A stretch of 64,000 bases of DNA, taken from assembly GCA_963772265.1 (NCBI GenBank), contig CAVYWS010000002.1, forward strand, positions 62,001 through 126,000, written 5' to 3'. Numbering within the stretch: position 1 is the first letter of the stretch; each line of letters begins with the position of its first letter. The DNA comes from Mayfieldus sp963772265. GTDB lineage: Bacteria > Actinomycetota > Thermoleophilia > Solirubrobacterales > 70-9. Position numbers and translations under genes: made by a program. This document shows positions 16,794-27,187 of this stretch, one piece after another. The notes beneath the pieces are model-generated. The model was given only the letters and a program-made list of their open reading frames with translations. It ran no database searches and was not told the DNA's origin.

Positions 16794-19210
16794 CCCGGCC
16801 CTTGAACTCCATCAGGACCTCCTGCGGGAAGCCCGGCACGTCGTCGAGGTCGTCGACCGAGGCGAAGCCCCCGCGCCGCTCGCGGTAGGCGAGGACGCGG
16901 GTCGCCTGGGTCACCGAGAGGTTGGCGTTGCGGAGGTCCTCGAAGCTGGCCGTGTTGAGGTTGATCGGCGCCTGATCCTCTTGCGGCGCGGCCTCGGCCG
17001 CGGGCGGCTCGGGCGCCGGCTGCTGCGGCGGCTCCGGTGCCGGCTGCTGTGGCGGCTCCGGTGCCGGCTGCTGCGGCTGCTCGGGTGCCGGCTGCTCGAG
17101 TTGCTCGGGCTCAGGCTGTGCGGCTGGCTCCGGCGCGGCCTCGGGGGACGCCTGCTGGGGCAGCCAGGACGGCGGCCCCGGCTCCTCGGCCGGGGGCGCG
17201 GGCGCCGGCGCACTCTGCTGCTCCGGCCCGCTCGGCTCCGGCGCGGCCGCTGGTTGCGCCGGCTCCGCTTCCTCCGGCATCGTCGACTCGATGTGCTCGA
17301 CCGCGGCCGCCGTCGTCAGCTCGGCGGCGGCGGCACGGCGCTCGGCCTCCTGGGCTCGCTCCTCGGCGGCGTTGACGTTGTCGAGAACCTCGCGCAGCCG
17401 CCGCTCCCGCTCTGCCTCCTCGGTCTTCAGCTGCACCATCCGCTCCGCCGCGGTGGCGCGGCGCTCGGCCGCCGCGGCGCGGGCCTCGATCTGCTCCAAG
17501 CGCTGCTGGGCCTCGCTTATCGCCCGGTCGTGGCTCTCGCGCTCGCGGCGAAGCTGCTCCTCCAGGGTCCGTGCCTTCTCCTCGGCCTCGCTCTGAGCCT
17601 GGAGCGCCTCCGCCCGGGCCTGCTCCTGTGCCTCGCGCCTGGCGCGGGCCGCCTCCGTCTGCACCCGGCCCTCCGCCTCGGCCCGCGCTGCCTGCTCACC
17701 CTCGAGCCTCGCTCGCTCGGCCGCCTGGCGGACGCGCTCCTCGGCCTCCTGCCGCGCCTTCGCCGCACGCTCCTCGGCGTCCTTCTGCAGGCGCTCGGCG
17801 TCCTGGAGGCGCTTCTCGGCCTGCTGCCTTATCCGATCCTCCTCGCGACGGATCTGCTCGACCTTCGCCCTGACCGCGCTCTCCGACTCGAGCGCCGCGC
17901 CGGCGGTTGACGGCGCCGGCCCCGGCGTGGGCAGGGGCTCGGCTGACGGCGCCGGGCCCGGCTCGGGCTCGCGAGGCGGCTGCGAAGCCGCGGCTTGCTG
18001 CGGGGTGGCTTGCTGCGGTGTGCCCTGGGGGCGCTGCGGCCGCAGCGCCGGGGGCAGGAACTGAGCCCCCTTCTGGGCCTCTTCCGGCTCTGACGCAGCC
18101 GCCGGTTGGTGCCGGCGACTGGGTCGGGGCGGTGGGAGCAACCGGCTCGTCCGGCTTCGGCTTGCGCCTGAACAGGCCCCGCTTCGGTTTGGACTCCTCG
18201 GGCTGCTTCCCCATTCCTTGCTCCGTTTGCTCCCCCACTTCGGCTGTCTCCTTCCGCGACGCAAGCTCGGCCCCACGCTCGGTGCCCGGCTTCGCCACTT
18301 TCTCTGCAGTCTTCTTTGCCTTTTCGGCTTCCTTCGCCGCCGCCTTGCGAACCCTCTCGGCCTCCTTCTCGGCTGTCCTTCGCGCCTTCTCTGCTTCCTG
18401 GTCCGCCGCCTTGCGGGCCGCCTCGGCGCTGCGCTCGGCCTGGGCCGCATTGCGGTCGGCCAGCTGCGACGCCCGGCGCTCCTGCTTGGCGCGGCGCCTT
18501 TCCTCGCGCTTGAGTCTACGGCGCTCGGCCCGCGAGTCGCCTCCCGGGGGCTGGGGCGGGGCTACGGCACCTGGCGCCGGCGTGGCCGCAGGCGCGGCTG
18601 CCTGCGGCGGCTTCGCGGGCGATGCGGGCGCCGGCGCCGCCGGCTTCGGGGGCGCTGCCGCCTGCTGAGGGGCGACTGCTCCCGGCTGCGGGGCGAACGA
18701 CACCGGCTTGGTTGCGGCGCCCGCCGCGGCCTGTTGGGCCCTGGCGACACGTTCGGCGCCCTTCTTCTGCGCCAGCTGCTCTTTGGCGGCGCGCTCGGCC
18801 GCCTTCTTTCGGGCCTTCTCTTCCTCCTGGCGTCGCTTGTCCGCCTCCCGCAGGCTTCGCTCCTTCTCCTTTGCGGCGCGGCGCTCCTCGCGCCTGCGCT
18901 TGCGCTCCTCTCCGCGCCGGCGGCGGGTCTCGCCGCGGCCGGGACCCTTCCCGGCCTGGGCCTTGTCCGGCTGTGCCGGACGCGGCGGCGCGGCGCTCGG
19001 GGGCGGCACCGATCCACGCGGGCGCGCCGAGCGGGACGTGGGCGCGTAGGTAGCCGTGATCGGGGGCGGCGGCGCTGCCTTCGCGCCGCCCTTGCTTCCC
19101 TCGCCGGCGCCCTCCGCCGGCGCATCGCGCTTGGCGCGGCGCTTGGCCACCATCACGATCAGCAAGAGGACGAGGATCGCCCCAAGCACAGCCGGAACCA
19201 GTACTCCCAT
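16783..19210 (-). CDS. Large membrane-anchored coiled-coil protein with C-terminal helix-hairpin-helix domain (one frameshift)
   Basis: An ~808-residue protein after correcting one shift near 18115. The ATG at 19210 begins a single N-terminal membrane helix (GVLVPAVLGAILVLLLIVMV). It is followed by a very basic stretch, an Ala/Lys/Arg/Glu coiled coil of ~250 residues, an Ala/Pro linker, a second Glu/Arg coiled coil of ~200 residues and a Pro/Gln repeat. The last ~55 residues (INLNTASFEDLRNANL, VDDLDDVPGFPQEVL) form a helix-hairpin-helix module like that of ComEA. It likely spans a long distance from the membrane on the cytoplasmic side, with a DNA-binding or protein-binding tip. It follows smpB by 61 bases at the end of the ftsEX operon. 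I do not know a characterised homologue. Confidence 0.65.
17003..17098 (-). repeat. 24-bp tandem repeat inside the coiled-coil gene
   Basis: Four adjoining 24-base units built on GGCGGCTCCGGTGCCGGCTG, with small changes, encode eight-residue QQPAPEPP units in the protein. The repeat keeps the reading frame, so it makes a Pro-rich spacer whose length could vary by slippage. Confidence 0.85.
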
Positions 19211-19271
19211 GTGATCGCCTATGAAATCACTGATCCCGGCGGTGGGCACGCAGGCGCAGATTAATGTCCAC

Positions 19272-19754
19272 TCAGCGCATCCTGCGCTTGTATTCGCGCT
19301 CGACCTCGCGCCGCATGTCACGATCGGCGATCTCGCGGCGGCGGTCGCGTCCCTCCTTGCCCCGGGCCAGCGCAAGCTCGACCTTCGCGTAGGGGCCCTT
19401 GAAGTAGATCCGGGTCGGGATCAGGGTCAATCCGCGCTGCTGGGTGCGGCCGATCAGACGCTCGATCTGATGCCGGTGAAGCAGCAGCTTGCGCGGCCGG
19501 TCCGGCACGTGGTTCTGGTCGCTCGCCGGCTCGTAGGGCGAGATGTGAAGGTTGCGCAGCCAGACCTCGCCGCGGTCGACGATCGCGTAGGCGTCGGCGA
19601 GCTGGGCATTGCCGTCGCGAAGCGACTTCACCTCGCTGCCCTGGAGCTGGATCCCGGCCTCCATCTGCTCGACGAACTCGAACTTGTGGCGGGCGCGCCG
19701 GTTGGTCGCGACATCGCCCGATTCGGCGGCTCGCTTCTTGCCCTTCTTCGCCAT
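19272..19754 (-). CDS. smpB: SsrA-binding protein SmpB
   Basis: A 160-residue tmRNA-binding protein, full length for the family. Diagnostic features are the N-terminal NRRARHKFEFVEQMEAGIQL, GSEVKSLRDGNAQLADAYA, the LLLHRHQIERL segment, and the basic C-terminal tail (REVEREYKRRMR) that enters the ribosomal decoding site. It starts at ATG 19754, 10 bases after the rnr stop, so it belongs to the same operon. Its partner tmRNA lies 7.6 kb further along the same strand. Confidence 0.97.
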   Translation of the reverse strand: MAKKGKKRAAESGDVATNRRARHKFEFVEQMEAGIQLQGSEVKSLRDGNAQLADAYAIVDRGEVWLRNLHISPYEPASDQNHVPDRPRKLLLHRHQIERLIGRTQQRGLTLIPTRIYFKGPYAKVELALARGKEGRDRRREIADRDMRREVEREYKRRMR

Positions 19755-19764
19755 CAGGGCCCCG

Positions 19765-21508
19765 CTAGCCCTCCGGTTCGAGGTCGACGCGTCCTCGCGG
19801 CGCATCGACCTTCGCGACGCGCACTTCGATCGGGTCGCCGAGCCGCAGCGCCCTGCCTGTCCTGGTCCCGACCAGCGCCGTCTGGGCGTCGTTGAGCTCG
19901 AAGCGCTCGCCGCGCAGGCGCCGGGCTGGGACGAATCCCTCAAAGCCGTCCCCCAGCCGACCGCCGAATTGAACGAACGCCCCCGCTCCGATCACACCCG
20001 AGACTTCGCCCTCGAACTCGCTGTCCCAGCCGGACTCGAACAGCTCGCGCTCGAGCAGGAAGGCGGCGCAGACGTCGTCGGCGTCGCGCTCGGCCACCGC
20101 CGCCTCGCGCTCGCGCTCGGAGCAGTGGATCGCCGCCTGCCGCGCCTCCAAGGCCTTGGGAGGCCGTTCGGGCTCGCCGATCGCCGAGAGCAGCGCTCGA
20201 TGGGCGATCAGGTCGGGGTAGCGGCGGATCGGCGAGGTGAAGTGGCAGTAGGCCGGGCTGCCGAGCCCGGCATGGCCGAGGTTGCGCTCGCTGTAGTGGG
20301 CCTGTCGAAGGGAACGAAGCACGAGCGATGTATACGCCCCCCGGCCGTGGCCGCGCCGCGCCGCCTCCGCGGCCACCAGCCGGCTCGCCTCGGCCGCGAG
20401 CTCGGCGGCCTGGCGTGGCGAGAGCCGCTCGGGCAGGGGCGGGGTCGGGATGTCGAGCGAGGCGAGCTGCTCGACCAGGAAGGCGACCCGCTCCGGATCG
20501 GGCTGCTCGTGGACTCGGTAGAGCGTCGTCACCCGGCGGCGCTCCAGAAGCGCGGCCACCTGCTCGTTGCAGAGGATCATCAGCTGCTCGATCAGGCGGT
20601 GGGCCTCGGTTTGGGAGACGTCGCGGGCGGCGGTCACGTTGCCCTCGCCGTCGAACTCGAACTCGGGCTCGGCCGACTCGACCTCCAGGGCGCCGGATCG
20701 CGGCCTCGCGAACAGCGCCGCCGCCGCTTCGCGGGCGATCCCGAGCGGCTCAGCGACCGGCTGCGGCGGCCGTTCGCGGCCGGCGAAGATCTCGTCGAGC
20801 TGGTCGTAGTGGAGGCGCGCGTCGGAGCGCATCCGGCTGCGGTAGAAGCCCGAGGAGCGAACCTCCCCATTCGGCCCCAGCTCGATCTCGGCCGTGACCG
20901 CGAGCCGTTCCTGCTCCGGGGGCCAGCGAGCAGGCGCCGGAGCTGAGCACCGCGGGCAGCATCGGCTCGACCGCGCCCGGGATGTAGGTGCTGTTGGCGC
21001 GGTCGTAGGCCTCGCGCTCGAGCTCCGAGCCGGGCGCAACATGGGCGGCGACGTCCGCGATGTGGATCCAGAGCCGCACCGAGTCCCCCTCGCGGCGGGC
21101 CGAGACGGCGTCGTCGAAGTCGCGCGCGGTGACCGGGTCGACAGTGAACGTGGCGAGGCCGGTCAGGTCGCGGCGGCCGTTGGCCCCGGCGGCAGCGTCC
21201 TCGGCCGCCGCCGCGGCCTCGCTCTCGATCTGGTTTCGGAAGCCGCGCCAGCCGAGGCGGTCCCAGAGCAGGGCCTCGACGACGTCGCGTGCCCGCGTCG
21301 CCGAGCCCAGCTCGCGCAGGACGCGGGCCCGGCCGGGCCCGAAGTCGACCAGCGCCATTGCGCCGGTGTCGACCTTGGCCCCGCGGTCCAGCGCCACCCT
21401 GGGGCCGGGCTCGAACAGCGGCTCGGCGACCCGGAACCGGCCCCGGCGCTCGATCGTCGCCACGCGGCGGCCGAGCGGCCCGCCGCGGGCGCCTCCGCGC
21501 CGGCTCAC
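19765..21508 (-). CDS. rnr: Ribonuclease R / VacB-family 3'-5' exoribonuclease (one frameshift)
   Basis: A ~580-residue exoribonuclease that degrades structured RNA and, with SmpB-tmRNA, clears messages from stalled ribosomes. The RNB domain holds the catalytic acidic cluster TVDPVTARDFDDAVSA near residue 120 and, further on, TSPIRRYPDL. A C-terminal S1 domain (GEVSGVIGAGAFVQFGGRLG) completes it. The N-terminus is shorter than in E. coli RNase R and lacks clear cold-shock domains. The frame breaks at a run of five G (20918-20922, plus strand); with four, the sequence reads straight through (SLAPEQERLAV). The ATG at 21508 overlaps the ctpA stop by 4 bases (ATGA). Confidence 0.9.
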
Positions 21509-22728
21509 CCCGCCGGGCCGCTCGGCTTCGCCCCTGAGACCTCCCCCGCGAGGACCTCGAGGGCGCGCCGCATCGCCTCGTCGGCCTTGGTCGAGGGATC
21601 GTCCTTCGCCCGCACGTCCGGGTGGATTCCGTTCGGGGCCAGGGATATTCCGTCGGCGGTGAAGAAGCGGCCCGCCGAGATGTCGAGCTCGCCGCCGTTG
21701 GAGAGGCCGAGGACGTCCTGGAAGAAGCCCTTGCCGAACGAGCGTGTCCCGACGACCGTTGCCAGCCCGTGGTCGGCCAGCGCCGAGGCGAGGATCTCGG
21801 CGGCGGAGGCGGTGCCGCGGTCGATCAGCACCACCATCGGGCGCCGGGGCAGCGGATGTCCGGCGGCGCGGAAGACGTGCCTGCCGTCGGTGCGCGAGAC
21901 GGTGCTGACGACCTTCTCACCCTTGGGCAGGTAGACGCCGGCGGTCAGAACCGCCTCGGTGAGCAGGCCGCCGGGGTTGCCCCGCAGGTCGAGCAGGATG
22001 CCCTGCGCGCCACGGTCCTCGACCCGCCTGGTGTTGCGCCGCAGCTGCTCGTTGACCCCCTGGCTGAACGAGGAGGGGGCGCGGAAGTCGACGTATCCAA
22101 GCCTGCGCCCAGCGACGCTGCGCAGGCGGGACGTCACCTCCGGCGTCGTGATCTGCGCGCGCTCGAGTCTCAGCTGCCGGGTCTTGCCGGTCGAAGGCCG
22201 CAGGACGCCGAGGGTGACCTCGGTTCCCTCCGGCCCCTTGATCTTGGCGGTCGAGACCTCCGACGACTCGCCGGCGATCGAGCGGCCGTTGACCGAGACG
22301 ATCACGTCACCGGTCTCGATCCCCGCCCGCTCGGCCGGAGAGCGGCGGATCACCTCGACCACCTTCAGCCCCTTCTTCACCTCGTCGACGGTGAGGCCGA
22401 CGCCGCTGAAGCGCCCCTCGGTCTCCTGCTCGAGGATCTGCGCCTCGTGCGGGTCGAAGTAGCGGGAGAAGCGATCCGCCCGGTGCTTTCTGCGAAGGGC
22501 GTCGACCATGCCGCGGACCGAGCCGTTTCGCAGGTCGTCGCCGGGGACGCTGCGGTAGTAGTGGTCCTGGATCAGGTCCGCCGCCTCGCCGCTGAGCGCC
22601 ACGGTGTCGTCGACGAAGACGTCGCGCAGCGGATCGGGGAGCCTGCCGGGATGGCCGCCGAGCCAGAGACCGGCGCAGAGGACCGCGATCAGGGCCGCGA
22701 CGAGGGCGGCCGTCGGGCCGGCCCTCAT
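21505..22728 (-). CDS. ctpA: Carboxyl-terminal processing protease (S41, PDZ)
   Basis: A 407-residue serine protease of the CtpA/Prc family. It has an N-terminal membrane-anchoring helix, an S41 N-terminal region, a PDZ domain (GVGLTVDEVKKGLKVVEV and ERAGIETGDVIVSVNG), and a catalytic core with the serine in RGTASAAEIL and the lysine in GTRSFGKGFFQ. It acts outside the membrane on protein C-termini and, in many bacteria, on cell-wall hydrolases. The position next to ftsEX, which controls such hydrolases, fits that role. It starts 10 bases after ftsX and overlaps rnr by 4 bases. Confidence 0.95.
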   Translation of the reverse strand: MRAGPTAALVAALIAVLCAGLWLGGHPGRLPDPLRDVFVDDTVALSGEAADLIQDHYYRSVPGDDLRNGSVRGMVDALRRKHRADRFSRYFDPHEAQILEQETEGRFSGVGLTVDEVKKGLKVVEVIRRSPAERAGIETGDVIVSVNGRSIAGESSEVSTAKIKGPEGTEVTLGVLRPSTGKTRQLRLERAQITTPEVTSRLRSVAGRRLGYVDFRAPSSFSQGVNEQLRRNTRRVEDRGAQGILLDLRGNPGGLLTEAVLTAGVYLPKGEKVVSTVSRTDGRHVFRAAGHPLPRRPMVVLIDRGTASAAEILASALADHGLATVVGTRSFGKGFFQDVLGLSNGGELDISAGRFFTADGISLAPNGIHPDVRAKDDPSTKADEAMRRALEVLAGEVSGAKPSGPAG

Positions 22729-22738
22729 TCGGCGACTC

Positions 22739-23669
22739 TCACACCCGCAGGAAGCGCCGCAGCGTGATTCCGCTGCCGACCGCCGTCACGAGGATGGCGG
22801 CGCTGAACAGGATCCCGACCAGAAGCGGGAACGACATCGTGTGCTGGGCCGCGAAGAACGTGAATGTGTCGGAGAGCGGGTCGACGATCGTCACCTTGCC
22901 GAGCCACAGGACAAGTATGGCGGCAAGCCCACCGACGAAACCGACCACCATCCCCTCGATCATGAACGGCCAGCGGATGAACCAGCGGGTCGCGCCGACA
23001 AGGCGCATCACCTCGACCTCGCGGCGGCGGGCGTAGATCGAGAGCCGGATCGTGTTGCCGACCAGCATCAGCGAGGCGATCACGAGCAGGGCGGTGATCA
23101 CCGTGAGGACGACCTTCAGGGCCCCGGTCACCTGCTCGATCTGCTCGCGGTCCTGGTTGCGGTCGAAGACGTCCTGGACGATCGGCGAGATCGGCTTCGG
23201 AGCGCCGTTCGGCCCGGGCGGCGTCACCGCCTGGCGGATCGAGTCGAGGTTGCGATGCGTCGTCGGCCTTGACGATGAAGTTGGCCGGGAGCGGGTTCGA
23301 GTTCAGCTCCTTGAGCACGTCCTGGTCCTTCTCCCCCAGGCTCGACTGGAGCTCGGCCAGGGCCTGCTTCTTGGAGACGAACTGGACGCTGGAGACGTGA
23401 GGAATCGCCTTGAGCTGCTGGCGCAGGCCCTGGCGGGAGCCCGGACCGCCGAAGAGCTCGTTTCGAGTCGCGTCGTCATAGACCGCGACCCGGAACGAGA
23501 GCTCGTCGCGGATCGCCTGGCTCTTGGCCTGGGTGGTCTGGAAGATCGGGATCAGCACCCCGAGCAGGACCACGGTGACGATCGTGGTCACGATCGCCGC
23601 CATCCCGGGGGCGCCGTTGCGGCGCAGCGCCCGGAAGGCCTCCTGGATGAAGAACCCGAGCCGCCCCAT
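22739..23669 (-). CDS. ftsX: Cell division protein FtsX (one frameshift)
   Basis: A ~309-residue FtsX with four membrane helices: one near the N-terminus (AAIVTTIVTVVLLGVLI), a ~150-residue extracellular loop, and three at the C-terminus (VLTVITALLVIASLMLVG and later). The cytoplasmic segment RRREVEVMRLVGATRWFIRWPF is a family hallmark. It transmits FtsE ATP hydrolysis to periplasmic peptidoglycan hydrolases. The frame shifts near 23255: ADDASQPRLDPP becomes NLDSIRQAVTPPGPNG in the next frame. Because ftsX is broadly conserved, sequence error is more likely than loss. Its start overlaps the ftsE stop by one base (TGATG). Confidence 0.92.
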
Positions 23670-24508
23670 CAGACCAGCTCGTCGACTTCGCCGTTGGTGG
23701 TGCCCTCGGGGGCGACGCCCATCTCGGCCCGCATCCGCATACCGAACTCGTTGGTCGACTCCTCGGTGTAGCCGCCGCCGGTCTCATCGCGCACGATGCG
23801 GCCCTCGTAGAGCTCGATCACGCGGCGGCGCATCTTGTCGACCATCTCACGGTCGTGGGTCACGACCAGCACCGTGGTCCCGGTGCGGTTGATCCGGTAG
23901 AGCAGCTGCATGATCCCGATCGAGGTGACCGGGTCGAGGTTGCCGCTCGGCTCGTCGGCGAGCAGCAGGGGCGGATGGTTGACGAACGCGCGCGCGATCG
24001 AGACGCGCTGCTGCTCGCCGCCCGAGAGCTGGTCGGGATAGTTGTTGAGCTTGGTCGAGAGCCCGACCAGGCGCAGGATCTGCGGCACCTTCTCGCGGAT
24101 CTCGGCCCGCGGCGCCCCGATCACCTGCAGGGCGTAGGCGACGTTGTCGTAGACGTTGCGGTTGGGAAGCAGCTTGAAGTCCTGGAACACCGTGCCGACG
24201 TTGCGCCGCAGCAGCGGGATCTTCTTGTCCGAGAGGGTGCCGATCTCGCGGCCCGCGATCCGCACCTCGCCCTCGGTCGGCTCGAGCTCCCGGATCAGCA
24301 GCTTGATCAGGGTCGACTTGCCGCACCCGGTGGGGCCGACGAGGAAGACGAAGTCCCCGCGCTCGATCGACAGCGAGACCCGTTCCAGGGCCAGATGGCC
24401 ACCTGGATAGACCTTGGTGACGTCGTCGAGCTCGATGATCGGCGGCCGGCCCCGACGCAGCGGTGCCTGCTCACCGTCCGTTTTCCGATTCCTACGCAGC
24501 CTTGCCAT
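23669..24508 (-). CDS. ftsE: Cell division ATP-binding protein FtsE
   Basis: A 279-residue ABC ATPase partner of FtsX. Walker A (GPTGCGKST), the Q-loop VFQDFKLLPNRNVYDNVAYA, the signature LSGGEQQRVSIARAF, and Walker B LLLADEPSGNLDP are in order. It carries a ~25-residue N-terminal extension rich in Arg and a ~50-residue acidic C-terminal extension (YTEESTNEFGMRM) typical of actinobacterial FtsE. It starts at ATG 24508 and leads the operon ftsE-ftsX-ctpA-rnr-smpB-coiled-coil gene. The prfB gene often found upstream of ftsE is not here; a divergent membrane-protein gene is instead. Confidence 0.96.
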   Translation of the reverse strand: MARLRRNRKTDGEQAPLRRGRPPIIELDDVTKVYPGGHLALERVSLSIERGDFVFLVGPTGCGKSTLIKLLIRELEPTEGEVRIAGREIGTLSDKKIPLLRRNVGTVFQDFKLLPNRNVYDNVAYALQVIGAPRAEIREKVPQILRLVGLSTKLNNYPDQLSGGEQQRVSIARAFVNHPPLLLADEPSGNLDPVTSIGIMQLLYRINRTGTTVLVVTHDREMVDKMRRRVIELYEGRIVRDETGGGYTEESTNEFGMRMRAEMGVAPEGTTNGEVDELV

Positions 24509-24601
24509 GAAGCAGCGAACAGGCTAGACAGGGGCAAGTAGCGGTAGGGCGACAACCCACTCGGCCGCAAGGCGGCTTGCATTCGACGCCTCGGGGCGGC
24601 C

Positions 24602-25198
24602 GTGCTCGGCGCTCCAGCCAACCTGCAGCCGATGGGCGACTACCTGCTGATCGCGGCGCTGATCTTCGCGCTCAATCTGCTGCCTGCCTTTGGCCCGCCG
24701 ACGGCCGCGGTCCTGGTGGCGTTGACGATCAGCTTCGACGCCGCGAACGTCCCTTTGATCCTTTGCGGGGCGGCAGCCGCGGCCACGGGGAGGTTCGTAC
24801 TCGCCACGGGGACGAGGCGCCTGCGTCCCCGGCTCTCGTCCGAGCGGCGCCAAAACCTGTCGGCGGCCCAGCAGCTGCTCACAGACAGGCGCGGCAAGGT
24901 CGCGCTGGGCCTCGGCCTGTTCGCCCTCTCGCCGGTCCCCAGTGGTCAGCTCTTCGTCGCCGCCGGGCTGATGGAGGTTCGCCTGGCGCCGCTGACGCTC
25001 GCATTCTTCGCCGGGCGCCTCGTCTCCTATTCGATCTACGTGACCGGCGCCTCGGTGATCAAGGAGTCGACCGGAGAAGTGGTCGTCGACGCGCTCACCT
25101 CGCCGCTGGGCATCGCCGCCCAGGTGCTGATGCTGATCGGCCTGGCGGCGCTTCTGCGGGTCGACTGGGCGGCCGTCCTGGCCCGCAGGCGACCCTAG
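24602..25198 (+). CDS. Integral membrane protein, VTT/DedA-like
   Basis: A 198-residue membrane protein with about five hydrophobic segments. The region LSPVPSGQLFVAAGLMEV near residue 120 followed by FFAGRLVSYSIYV resembles the re-entrant loop and second half of VTT (SNARE-associated, DedA-like) proteins, which scramble lipids or drive lipid-carrier flipping. The similarity is partial, so the family call is tentative. It starts at GTG 24602, or possibly at ATG 24632. It is divergent from ftsE with 93 bases between the two starts and converges on the transketolase gene, with 34 bases to that gene's stop. Confidence 0.65.
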   Translation: MLGAPANLQPMGDYLLIAALIFALNLLPAFGPPTAAVLVALTISFDAANVPLILCGAAAAATGRFVLATGTRRLRPRLSSERRQNLSAAQQLLTDRRGKVALGLGLFALSPVPSGQLFVAAGLMEVRLAPLTLAFFAGRLVSYSIYVTGASVIKESTGEVVVDALTSPLGIAAQVLMLIGLAALLRVDWAAVLARRRP

Positions 25199-25232
25199 CG
25201 CGGGAGCCCGAAATGCGACGGTTTGCAGGGCT

Positions 25233-26224
25233 TTAAGTGCCGTGCAGCGGCGGGTGGGAGACGATCGGCTTCTTGATCATCGCCTCGCGGGCCCGGTCGG
25301 CGATCCCCGACGCGGTCAGGCCGAAGTGCTCCATGCACGCCTCGGCGGTGCCCGAGACGCCGAACTCGTCCCCCATCCCGAGGGCGAAGATCGGCACCGG
25401 GTGCTCCTCGGCGGCGACCTCGCGCACGGCGTCGGCGAGGCCGCCGACGACCCGGTGCTCCTCGGCGGTCACCGCGACGCCGGTCTTGGCCAGCGACTTC
25501 AACACCGCCTCGGAGTCCAGCGGCTTGATGATCGAGACGTTGACCACCTCGGCCTCGATGCCGTCCTCGCGGTCGAGGACGTCGGCCGCCTCGAGCCCGC
25601 GCCAGACCATGTGCCCGCAGACGAAGATCGAGATGTCCTTGCCCTCGCGCAGGACGTCTACGCCGTTGCCGAGCGTCTCCGGGATCTCGTCGTAGACGAT
25701 CGGGGTCGAGGGGCGTCCGAAGCGCATGTACATCGGCTCCTCGAAGCGCTCATAGGAGTCGATCACCGCCGCGTAGGCCTGGTTGTAGTCGGCGGGGACC
25801 ACCACCTGCATTCGCGGCATCGCCCGCATCAGGGCGATGTCCTCGATCATCTGGTGCGTGGCGCCGTCCTCGCCCAGCGAGACGCCGCCGTGGCTGGCGC
25901 CGATCCGCACCTTGAGCCGGTTGTGGGCGATCCCCACCCTCACCTGGTCGTAGGAGCGGGCGGTGGCGAAGATCGCGAAGGTCGAGGCGTAGGGGACCTT
26001 GCCGGTCGCGGCCAGCCCGCAGCTCATCGACATCATCCCCGCCTCGGCGGCGCCGCAGTTGAAGAAGCGGTCGGGGAACTTCTTGCCGAACTTGATCGAC
26101 TGCGTGGAGACCGCGAGGTCGGCGTCGAGGGCGACGACGTCCTCGTGCCGCTCGCCGAGCTCGACCAGCGCATCACCGTAGCGCCTGGCGGGTTGCGATC
26201 GGCTCGAGTCTTGGCGTCAGCCAT
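25233..26224 (-). CDS. Transketolase C-terminal part (pyrimidine and C-terminal domains), one frameshift
   Basis: This portion carries the transketolase pyrimidine-binding domain (AAEAGMMSMSCGLAATGK, GGVSLGEDGATHQMIEDIAL) and the C-terminal domain (AVTAEEHRVVGGLADAV). Good sequence continues upstream of the first clean ATG (26036) as RRYGDALVELGERH and KFGKKFPDRFFNCG. The likely start is therefore ATG 26224 (MADAKTRAD), with a one-base shift near 26185. Together with the gene just upstream it makes the two halves of one TPP enzyme that moves two-carbon units in the pentose phosphate pathway. Such split transketolases are common in actinobacteria and archaea. Confidence 0.85.
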
Positions 26225-27187
26225 CTGCTTGCGTCTCGCGCCGCTGGCCTCCGTCCGACGCTGCGCAGCACGGCCTCGTTCGTCTCGCGAGCGGGCCTTG
26301 GTCTGCTGCTCGAGCGTGGCCTCGAGCTCCTGCAGCGCCTCCTCGGCCTGCTCCTGGGACGGCGGCTTGCCGTGGAAGCCGAAGCGTCCCTCCATGAACG
26401 AGACCCCGCGTCCCTTCTTCGTCTGGCAGACGATCGCCGCCGGCCGGTCGAGGGTGCGGCTGCGCTCCAGCGCCTCGACGATCGCCGCCATGTCGTGGCC
26501 GTCGATCTCGATCGCCTCCCAGCCGAAGGCCTCGAACTTTGCCCGCACGTCGCCGGTGTCCATGACCTCCTCGGTGGTGCCGTCGGTCTGCAGGTGGTTG
26601 TAGTCGACGATCGCGGTCAGGTTGGGGATCTCGAAGTGCGCGGCGGCGGCCGCGCCCTCCCAGGACTCCCCCTCCTGGATGTCGCCGTCCGACATCAGCG
26701 TGAAGACCTGCGCCGTCTGGTGCAGCCCGTCGAGGCGCAGGGCGAGGCAGATTCCCACCGCCATCGACAGGCCCTGGCCCAGCGACCCGGTCGAGACCTC
26801 GATCCCGGGGGTGCGGGTCATGTCGGGGTGGCCCTGCAGATGGGAGCCGATCTGGCGCAGGCCCATCAGGTCCTTGTGCGGGAAGTAGCCGTGCTCGGCG
26901 AGTGCGGCGTACTGGATCGGGGCGGCGTGGCCCTTGCTGAGCACGAAGCGGTCGCGCTCGGGCCATTTCGGCTTGGACGGATCGTGCCGGAGCACGCGGT
27001 AGTAGAGCGCTGTGACGATGTCGGCCGCCGACAGCGAGGAGTCGAGATGGCCCGACTTCGCCACCGCGAGCATCCGCACGCAGTTGATCCGCAGCACGGT
27101 CGCGTAGCGCTCCAGCTCCGCGATCGACGGCTGCTCGCCCGCGGCCGGCGGCTGTGGGGTGGGATCGGGTACCGGCTTGAGGTGCAC
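26225..27187 (-). CDS. Transketolase N-terminal (TPP-binding) part
   Basis: A ~321-residue TPP-binding half. GHLDSSLSAADIVTALYYRV near residue 45, the catalytic-loop RFVLSKGHAAPIQYAALAE near 80, and the TPP/Mg motif SDGDIQEGESWE near 150 are all present. I start it at GTG 27187, which has GAGGGGGG seven bases upstream; an ATG at 27241 lies in frame but lacks such a site. There is no stop before the ATG of the second half at 26224, and both are in the same frame. Either a single-chain transketolase with one shift near 26185, or two subunits with another small error at the junction, is possible. Confidence 0.85.

Noticed and set aside
17003..17098. Possible CRISPR-like repeat
   Set aside because: The 24-bp units are directly adjacent with no spacers and encode QQPAPEPP in frame within a protein gene.
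24509..24601. prfB, often upstream of ftsE
   Set aside because: Only 93 bases lie before a divergent membrane-protein gene.
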